From: an uncultured Lachnospiraceae bacterium
Lineage (GTDB): Bacteria > Bacillota > Clostridia > Lachnospirales > Lachnospiraceae
DNA length: 7,144 bases
Direction of reading: 5' to 3'
Assembly: GCA_947174725.1 (NCBI GenBank)
Contig: CAMWKA010000093.1
Location: forward strand, 1-7,144
Below the pieces are notes generated by a model. That model was not told the DNA's origin and made no database searches. It worked only from the letters and a program-made list of their open reading frames with translations. Each line of letters opens with the position of its first letter. The first letter of the stretch is position 1. Shown in pieces: positions 1 through 5,077 of this stretch. A program made the translations under genes and the position numbers.

Positions 1-1402
1 CTTCAATGACAACATTATTACCATCCTGATATGCATCCAGGAAAATGGAACCAACAGGCGATTTCCCTCTTGCAATTCTTGTTTCCGTAGACTCCAAACC
101 ATGATCAGCGGAATTACGAAGCAGATGCATCAGCGGGTCGCCGATCTCATCCACCACAGTTCGGTCTAACTCCGTCTCTTCACCGGTCATGTACAGTTCC
201 ATCTGCTTATTCAGCTTCTTGGAAAGGTCCCTGATCATACGCGGGAATTTATTCAGTACGCTCTCAATAGGCACCATCCTGACTTTCATAACGGACTCAT
301 GCAGATTTGTCGTAACACTTTCCAGATATTCGATCTGCTCATTAAATCCTGTGTTCTGATCCGTTCCTGTGGCACTGCTGACCAGAGAGTTTTTAGCAAT
401 GATCAACTCGCTGACAAGATTCATCAGCACATCCAGCTTTTCAATATCAACACGGACGGTACGGTTCATCTGCTGCTTTGTCGCAGCCTTTTTCTCAGGC
501 TGCTTTACCGCCGGTTTCTCGGCTGTCTTCGGCGATTCGCTTTTTTTCAGGACCTCCGGCTGTGTTGTCTGTGCCACCGCAGGCACGGTTGTCTCCGGTT
601 CTTCCGGTTTTGGTTCCTCTTCCAGAACATAGATATCGCCCATTGCATCCGCAATCTCCGACACCTTCTTCACAGCGTCAAGCAATTCATCCAGCTGATG
701 TTCCGAAGCAACAATCAAAGAGAAATCCAGTTCAAATTTCTCATCTTCAATATCCTGCGACGAAGGCTGCGTAGTGATGACCTCTCCGCTCTCTTCAATC
801 GCCTTAAATACCAAAAAAGCTCTTGCCGCTTTTAAAAGGCATGCCTCCTGCACAATGACAGTAATACCATAAATATTCTTTCCCTTTTCCTTGGCATCCT
901 TGATCTGCTGCCGATCCTCCGGCTTAAATTCAACATTCATCCAATGAGTATTCAGCGCGGGAGCTTCCTTGGCAGGGACTTCCTCTGTTTGGACATCCTC
1001 TTTCTTCTCCTCCCCGCCTTTGTCGTTCAAAATACGGTTCAGCTCTTTGATCAGGGGTTCGTTGTCATTGTCTCCCTCATCAGCGCTTTCCTGAATAATG
1101 GAAAGATACTCTTCCAATGCGTCCAGACATTGGAACAGTGTGTCGATCATCGGCGCATTGACCTTAATATTGCCGGTTCTTACTTCGGAAAATACATTTT
1201 CCATATCATGGGTAAGGGTCTGCATACGCTTATATCCCATCGTCCCAGCCATTCCTTTCAAGGAATGTGCCGCCCGGAAAATCTCATTGATCGTGTCCAT
1301 GTTTTCCGAATCCTGTTCCAGCGCAAGAATCTGGGTATTCAAATTCTGCAAATGCTCCTTGGTCTCATCAAGGAAAATGTCAAGATACTGGCTTACGTCC
1401 AT
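1..1402 (-). CDS. cheA: Chemotaxis histidine kinase CheA, 3' end beyond the window
   Basis: CheA is the cytoplasmic kinase of the chemoreceptor array; it autophosphorylates on a histidine and passes the phosphate to CheY and, where a receiver exists, CheB. The frame is open for 467 codons from ATG at 1402-1400 to the window edge with no stop. P1 (HPt) spans about residues 1-125, with the phospho-acceptor His46 in AAHSLKGMAGTMG. A charged linker leads to a P2-like response-regulator docking domain (about 152-262). A Pro/Glu/Lys-rich linker follows (about 262-312). P3, the dimerisation helices, covers about 315-382 (DIEKLDVLMNLVSELIIAK; VMKVRMVPIE). P4 starts near 385, and its N box LMHLLRNSADHG (Asn430, His434) is intact. 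The later G boxes and the P5/CheW-like domain lie outside. The start overlaps the end of cheB by 23 nt, with GGGAGTGAG just upstream as a loose ribosome site, so translation is probably coupled. Family assignment is certain; gene integrity beyond the edge is unknown. Confidence 0.96.
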   Translation of the reverse strand, partial: MDVSQYLDIFLDETKEHLQNLNTQILALEQDSENMDTINEIFRAAHSLKGMAGTMGYKRMQTLTHDMENVFSEVRTGNIKVNAPMIDTLFQCLDALEEYLSIIQESADEGDNDNEPLIKELNRILNDKGGEEKKEDVQTEEVPAKEAPALNTHWMNVEFKPEDRQQIKDAKEKGKNIYGITVIVQEACLLKAARAFLVFKAIEESGEVITTQPSSQDIEDEKFELDFSLIVASEHQLDELLDAVKKVSEIADAMGDIYVLEEEPKPEEPETTVPAVAQTTQPEVLKKSESPKTAEKPAVKQPEKKAATKQQMNRTVRVDIEKLDVLMNLVSELIIAKNSLVSSATGTDQNTGFNEQIEYLESVTTNLHESVMKVRMVPIESVLNKFPRMIRDLSKKLNKQMELYMTGEETELDRTVVDEIGDPLMHLLRNSADHGLESTETRIARGKSPVGSIFLDAYQDGNNVVIE

Positions 1403-1982
1403 CTTTTCTCACTCCCACTCTTAATATTATTTCTTGTGCAATCTGATCCAGAGGCACAATTTTATCCGCTTTTTTCGCTTCGATAATACTTCTCGGCATG
1501 CCGTATACGGTACAAGTCTCACTACTTTGCGCAATCACAAAAATCTTTTTCTTTTTTTCGAGATGAATGATTCCCTCCGTCGCGTCGCATCCCATCCCGG
1601 TCATCACTACACAGACAACTTCATCAAAATGGCTGTCAACAAGCGATTCAAACAAATAATCGGAACAAGGCTTTACTCCCTGCCTGTTGGGCTGATCGGA
1701 ATAATAGAATGTCCCCAAGTCCAGATTTGCCTTATAATTCAGATGCAGTCCGCCCTGTGCAATATAAACACATCCTTTTCTGATCGGTTCATATTCCATA
1801 GCTTCCTTTACTTCGATCCTGCTGAGCTGATTCAATCTTTTTGCCAAATCCTTTGTGAATCCCGTCAACATATGCTGTACCAGAATCACCGGTGCATCCA
1901 GATCCACAGGCAGTTTTGGAATCACATGCTGCAGCGCCTTAGGTCCTCCTGTCGAAACCGCTATCGCAACTATCTTATTCAT
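1380..1982 (-). CDS. cheB: Stand-alone CheB methylesterase domain (no receiver domain)
   Basis: CheB removes methyl groups from (and deamidates) glutamyl residues of chemoreceptors, resetting them after stimulation. The 200-aa product is the catalytic domain alone. It begins directly at the first beta strand and the nucleophile loop VSTGGP (Ser10). It continues with the histidine strand LVQHM (His37), the substrate-site segment around GVKPCSDYLF (102-111), the aspartate loop MTGMGCDATEG (Asp133) and GMPRSI (161-166), so the Ser-His-Asp triad is complete. Ordinary CheB is about 350 aa with an N-terminal CheY-like receiver and linker. Here an in-frame TGA lies four codons upstream of the ATG, and the preceding 200 nt are AT-rich noncoding sequence holding a terminator and promoter. 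The ribosome site is weak (TGTGGTG, about 5 nt before ATG). The gene overlaps cheA by 23 nt. Without a receiver it should not be activated by CheA phosphorylation, unless a separate receiver acts in trans (inference). Confidence 0.93.
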   Translation of the reverse strand: MNKIVAIAVSTGGPKALQHVIPKLPVDLDAPVILVQHMLTGFTKDLAKRLNQLSRIEVKEAMEYEPIRKGCVYIAQGGLHLNYKANLDLGTFYYSDQPNRQGVKPCSDYLFESLVDSHFDEVVCVVMTGMGCDATEGIIHLEKKKKIFVIAQSSETCTVYGMPRSIIEAKKADKIVPLDQIAQEIILRVGVRKDGRKPVS

Positions 1983-2041
1983 AATAACACCACATCACAT
2001 ATATTCCCAACACATACTCTTATATAGTTCTTTTATATGGT

Positions 2042-2050
2042 ATTATATCA
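2042..2050 (-). promoter_or_regulatory. Candidate extended -10 promoter for cheB-cheA
   Basis: The minus strand reads TGATATAAT here: a perfect TATAAT preceded by the TGn extended -10 element. It would start transcription near 2035, giving a leader of about 53 nt before the cheB ATG. The nearest -35-like hexamer, TTGCAC (2075-2070), is 22 nt away, too far for a normal spacer, so the extended -10 would have to carry the activity. It lies just downstream of the terminator that follows the PilZ gene, the expected place for a new transcription unit. I see no sigma-D (TAAA-N15-CCGATAT) match. This is sequence resemblance only. Confidence 0.5.
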
Positions 2051-2087
2051 CAGTTCACACTTCTCATGGGTGCAAAGTAACATTTAT

Positions 2088-2114
2088 GCAAAATATTTTT
2101 TCACAAAATTTTGC
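2088..2114. repeat. Inverted repeat upstream of the cheB promoter
   Basis: GCAAAAT (2088-2094) and ATTTTGC (2108-2114) are perfect 7-bp inverted arms with a 13-nt A/T-rich spacer. The right arm also sits within a 10-bp palindrome, CAAAATTTTG (2104-2113). The element lies roughly 50-80 nt upstream of the predicted cheB transcription start, where an activator or repressor site could be. In such AT-rich DNA it could also arise by chance, and no known operator is recognised. Confidence 0.3.
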
Positions 2115-2142
2115 AACTGTATTTATACAACATTCACAACCC

Positions 2143-2182
2143 AAAAAGAAAGAGACCGGACAGATCTTCACCTGTTCCGGTC
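2143..2182 (-). terminator. Rho-independent terminator after the PilZ gene
   Basis: On the minus strand GACCGG-A-ACAG pairs with CTGT-CCGGTC, a 10-bp GC-rich stem with one bulged A and an 8-nt loop. The U-rich run TCTTTCTTTTT follows immediately. The hairpin starts about 13 nt after the TAA of the PilZ gene. It separates the flhA-flhF-flhG-PilZ unit from cheB-cheA, so the two parts of the locus probably have separate or only partly shared transcription. Confidence 0.85.
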
Positions 2183-2195
2183 GTTTTATCCTTCA

Positions 2196-2924
2196 TTATC
2201 TTCTGCGCCTCATCTTGCGTTCTTCCTCAAAAATAAAATGTATGATCGACTCCCGTTCCCTGTTATCCAGATGCCTGAACTCCCCTCGGTACTCCACATT
2301 CTTCGTTTGATTTCCTACAGGCTGGCTGCTCAATATCTTCACCACACAGCTGTATGTTCTCTGTTGATCGCCATCCTTGAGAAGAAACCTGCAGTATACC
2401 AGCTTCCCCTTTTCATAAGCTGTCGGCGTCACAAAACGGATGCCACCTCCGCTGATATCAACGATCACGCTTTTATCCTCCGGCTGCTCAAAAAGGTCAC
2501 TGTCCTTGGTCATTTCATACCGCTCCGCTTCCTCATCGGTAAGCTGTCTCGTATTCATGCCGATGACGCAGGAATACCGGTAATACTCCCGCCGCTGCTG
2601 TTTCTTCAGCTCTGAAGTAAGCTCCAGAGAAGCAACCACAAACTGTTCCTCCTTGTACCGCTCAATCACACGCGCCTCACAGGTATAGATCCCCTTCCTG
2701 CCATAGAAAAATAACTGGAACTCCGTATCCACTTCCAGAAGCAATAGCTTCGTCTTTTCCATGGGCATCAAAACATCCACGCGGTTCTCGTCCGGAATGT
2801 CATAAATTTTTGTAATATAATACTTCTTTTCCTCTTCGGATTCCTCTTCTTCAAATGCCGGAATCATTTCCAAATCTACCCGTTCTCCGGGTTTTAATAT
2901 TTCATCTGCTCTGATTTCACTCAT
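2196..2924 (-). CDS. YcgR/YpfB-like PilZ-domain c-di-GMP receptor
   Basis: This 242-aa cytoplasmic protein has the two-part layout of flagellar-brake c-di-GMP receptors (YcgR, YpfB/DgrA). An N-terminal YcgR-like beta domain spans about residues 8-105, with a Glu-rich insertion at about 25-33. A C-terminal PilZ domain runs from about 108 to 235. Both c-di-GMP-binding signatures are intact: the arginine motif in QRREYYR (R112 and R116, RxxxR) and the DxSxxG motif DISGGG (D156, S158, G161). The C-terminus is basic (RKMRRRR). The chosen start is ATG at 2924-2922, where ATG AGT GAA overlaps the flhG stop by 8 nt, a typical coupled junction. An in-frame TTG at 2942 would add six residues but has no support. 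The family role is to slow or modulate the flagellar motor when c-di-GMP is high. Its place after flhG fits that role; the binding partner here is unknown. Confidence 0.9.
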   Translation of the reverse strand: MSEIRADEILKPGERVDLEMIPAFEEEESEEEKKYYITKIYDIPDENRVDVLMPMEKTKLLLLEVDTEFQLFFYGRKGIYTCEARVIERYKEEQFVVASLELTSELKKQQRREYYRYSCVIGMNTRQLTDEEAERYEMTKDSDLFEQPEDKSVIVDISGGGIRFVTPTAYEKGKLVYCRFLLKDGDQQRTYSCVVKILSSQPVGNQTKNVEYRGEFRHLDNRERESIIHFIFEEERKMRRRR

Positions 2925-3480
2925 TATTCTTTTTGCTGGCAATAATATGCGAAAAAAACGCTGCCATTCCTCTCTTCTTTATTTTACCGCTCTGTTCTAT
3001 ATTCATCAGACGGTTTGCTATCTCTTCATACGCCTTTGCAGAACGGGCATTGGGATGCGCCAGGGAAACCGGCATCTGCTGCATGACCGCCGTACTAAGC
3101 ATCTTATCATAAGGTATCGCACCAAGGTACTCGATCGGCAGAGACAGGTATCTCGTGACGACCGTATTCAACTTATTAAACAAGGAATCTGCTTCATCTT
3201 CACCGCTCACACGGTTCGCGATAACCTTGATGGAAGAGTTCTCCCGTCGGAATCTTGGGTGCCGGTTGAGCGCTTTCAGCAGTGAGTAGGAATCCGTAAT
3301 CGAAGTTGGCTCCGGCGTCGTGACGACAATGATCTCACCACTTGCCACAAGGAACTCCATGACCGCTTCCGCAATTCCCGCGCCCGTATCCACAATGATT
3401 ACATCGGCAATCGCATCCAGCTGCGCAAGATTCTGGATAATATACGTCAGGTACTCCCGACTAAGATTGGATAGTCCGGC

Positions 3481-3496
3481 AATCCCCTAACCTCCT
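3481..3496 (-). promoter_or_regulatory. Possible internal ribosome site and ATT restart at the flhG amber codon
   Basis: A perfect AGGAGG (3496-3491) stands immediately before the amber codon. Seven nucleotides after it is an in-frame ATT (3483-3481), a rare but real bacterial start codon known from infC. This is good Shine-Dalgarno spacing for a ribosome terminating at TAG to reinitiate and make the FlhG C-terminal part. However, GGA GGT simply encodes the family's Gly-Gly, so the match may be incidental. An out-of-frame TTG at 3482 leads to a stop after 11 codons. Confidence 0.25.
3487..3489 (-). other. In-frame amber codon inside flhG
   Basis: The minus strand reads GCA GGA GGT TAG GGG ATT GCC, that is A-G-G-stop-G-I-A, at the loop where FlhG relatives generally have a GGSG-like Ser. 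A single C-to-A change from TCG would create this stop. The reading frame is unbroken on both sides. The genes whose 3' ends are visible finish in TAA (flhA, PilZ gene) or TGA (flhF, flhG, cheB); none ends in TAG. Confidence 0.95.
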
Positions 3497-3844
3497 GCGC
3501 TAACCCCGATCTCCGCCGGTCCCCAAGTAATGATCTCCGTGATGCTTTTTCCCTGGTAAATCAAATCACAAAGATTATGCTTCGGAATCGTTCCAAACAT
3601 GATCTCAATATTGGCTAGTCCGAAATCCGCGTCCAAAATAACGACCCGCTTGCCCCGTTTCTTAAACTGGATTGCCAGATTGATGGCTGTATTGGACTTT
3701 CCGACACCGCCTTTGCCGCTGGTGATTGTGATCACCCTTGCCAATGGACGATGGGAATAAGTTCCTGACTTTATGATATTTCTCAACTGTTCCGCTTGAT
3801 CCATAAAAAACCCCGTTCTTCTTTCACGCATTTTTCATCTGTTC

Positions 3845-5077
3845 TCAGCCTTGCCCGCCAAGAATCTGCCTAACTGCCTCCTGCGGTCGGAAAAGCTCGA
3901 TGTCATCTGGTACGTTCTGTCCGTTTGTCACATAGCTTAACGGCGCTCCGGTATGTATCTTCAGATTTAACAGATTGCCGTACTCAATCGTCTCATCCAG
4001 CTTTGTAAAGATAATTTTATAATCTGTAATCGCGGTATAGGCATCCGCAATATTCACCAGATCCCTGTATTTCGTCGTTGCCGAAAGCACCAGATAGACT
4101 TCCGTCTCTACCTCATCCCCAAACGCATGGATAAATTCATTCATATCCCTGCGCCGTTCTTCATTATTCGGCGAGTGCCCCGCCGTGTCAATCAATACAT
4201 AATCATATTCCTTATAACTCTCCAGATACTTTTTCATCTCGTCCACTGAATATATGATATGAAAAGGTACCCCTAAAATATTCGCGTAAGTCTTCAGCTG
4301 ATCCGTCGCGGAGATCCTATAGGTGTCCGCTGTAAACAGCGCGATCTTTTTGTTACTGCTGACACTGAACTGGGACGCGATCTTTGCCAACGTCGTCGTC
4401 TTCCCCACGCCTGTCGGCCCAAGGAAGAAGACTACCTTCGGTCCCTTCTTTTCGGCAGGGGTGATGCGTTCCACTTTTCCAAACTTTAAAACCATCTTCT
4501 GATAAATATGGGACAGAACATATTCAACCTGCATATTCTCCCCAAAATTCTGTTCCACTTCGTCGATCATCTGGTTGGCATACTTTTCATGCACTTCGTT
4601 TTCGATCATCGTATTATAAAGGAGGCGGATAAATTCCGTCATCTCATTATTTTTCTTTTCTCCATCCTTCTCCGGTTCCTGCACGTCCGTCTTATCCTCC
4701 TGTTTTTTCAGCTTCTCCTCCAACAGGTTCTGGATATTCTCCAGACGTTCTTCCAACACCGCTTCTTCCGCAGACTGCAGCTTTTTCTCAGCAGTTTCCT
4801 TGCTGCCCTCACCCAACTGCCGAAGCTTATCGATAGAAGCAATAACATCCTTCAGATTTTCCGTCTGCATCTTCTCCGTCTGCTCCTTTGCACGCGCTGC
4901 CTCAGTTTCTTCCTCTTTCGCCACCATCACCTCGACAACCGGTGATTTTAACCATTTAAAAAGCCCCTTGGGTTTGACGGTGCGGACATTCATCACCACA
5001 ACATTCTCCCCCAGCTCTTTCTTCGCCTGCGATACCGCTTCCTCTTCTGTTTTTGCCTGAAATTTCTTGATTATCAT
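3845..5077 (-). CDS. flhF: Flagellar SRP-type GTPase FlhF
   Basis: FlhF is the third SRP-family GTPase after Ffh and FtsY; it acts at the membrane to define where and how many flagella assemble. The 410-aa product has an N-terminal B region starting MIIKKFQAKTEEEA, with a long Glu/Lys-rich coiled segment (about 52-145). A helical N domain follows (about 147-205), then the GTPase G domain (about 213-405). G-domain motifs are complete: G1 GPTGVGKTTT (220-229), DTYRISATDQL (251-261), DTAGHSP (297-303), TKLDE (358-362) and the closing SYVTNGQNVPDD. The ATG at 5077 directly abuts the flhA stop (TAAATG). GGTGA lies 8 nt before the start inside flhA, so translation is probably coupled. flhG follows after 13 nt (or 40 nt with the shorter FlhG). 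FlhG's DQAxxLR helix normally stimulates this GTPase; that helix precedes the amber codon in this window's flhG. Confidence 0.97.
   Translation of the reverse strand: MIIKKFQAKTEEEAVSQAKKELGENVVVMNVRTVKPKGLFKWLKSPVVEVMVAKEEETEAARAKEQTEKMQTENLKDVIASIDKLRQLGEGSKETAEKKLQSAEEAVLEERLENIQNLLEEKLKKQEDKTDVQEPEKDGEKKNNEMTEFIRLLYNTMIENEVHEKYANQMIDEVEQNFGENMQVEYVLSHIYQKMVLKFGKVERITPAEKKGPKVVFFLGPTGVGKTTTLAKIASQFSVSSNKKIALFTADTYRISATDQLKTYANILGVPFHIIYSVDEMKKYLESYKEYDYVLIDTAGHSPNNEERRRDMNEFIHAFGDEVETEVYLVLSATTKYRDLVNIADAYTAITDYKIIFTKLDETIEYGNLLNLKIHTGAPLSYVTNGQNVPDDIELFRPQEAVRQILGGQG

Larger units (their letters stand above)
2917..3831 (-). pseudogene. flhG: MinD-like ATPase FlhG, interrupted by one in-frame TAG
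   Basis: FlhG (YlxH/FleN) is a ParA/MinD-family ATPase that partners FlhF to set flagellar number and placement. The frame spans 305 codons, a normal family length, but codon 115 is TAG (3489-3487). Before it lie the DQAEQLR helix (residues 11-17, matching the DQAxxLR motif that stimulates FlhF GTPase activity), the deviant Walker A GKGGVGKS (39-46) and DADFGLAN (67-74). After it, in the same frame, come DVIIVDTGAG (switch II, about 143-152), TTPEPTSITDSYSLLK, the NRV nucleotide-base region and a C-terminal amphipathic stretch GMAAFFSHIIASKK resembling a membrane-targeting helix. Everything downstream is conserved-looking, so the stop is recent, read through, or an error. The likely native start is Met10 (ATG 3804-3802), which gives the usual MDQAE N-terminus; the first ATG at 3831 is 13 nt after flhF. 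The two parts alone would be 114 and up to about 190 aa. Confidence 0.9.

Noticed and set aside
1983..2140. Several TGTGA pentamers in the PilZ-cheB spacer as CRP-like sites
   Set aside because: None pairs with TCACA at the required 6-nt spacing, and a classical CRP is not expected in Clostridia.
1983..2142. A sigma-D (FliA-type) promoter for cheB
   Set aside because: Each TAAA in the minus-strand spacer was checked 14-16 nt downstream, and none is followed by anything close to CCGATAT.
1983..2195. Remnant of a CheB receiver domain upstream of cheB
   Set aside because: The stretch is too short (213 nt against about 400 needed), AT-rich, stop-containing and occupied by a terminator and promoter; no DD or K motif of a receiver is readable.
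299..2615. Plus-strand open frames opposite cheA, cheB and the PilZ gene (for example 299-835, 944-1486, 1434-2027, 2037-2615)
   Set aside because: Each lies antisense to a well-supported gene, has no family motif and a composition (many Leu/Phe/Arg/Ser) typical of antisense shadow frames.
2917..3393. A separate 158-aa gene starting at GTG 3393
   Set aside because: The GTG is simply the Val of the switch II strand (IIVDTGAG), there is no ribosome site before it, and the 32 codons back to the TAG continue FlhG homology in the same frame.
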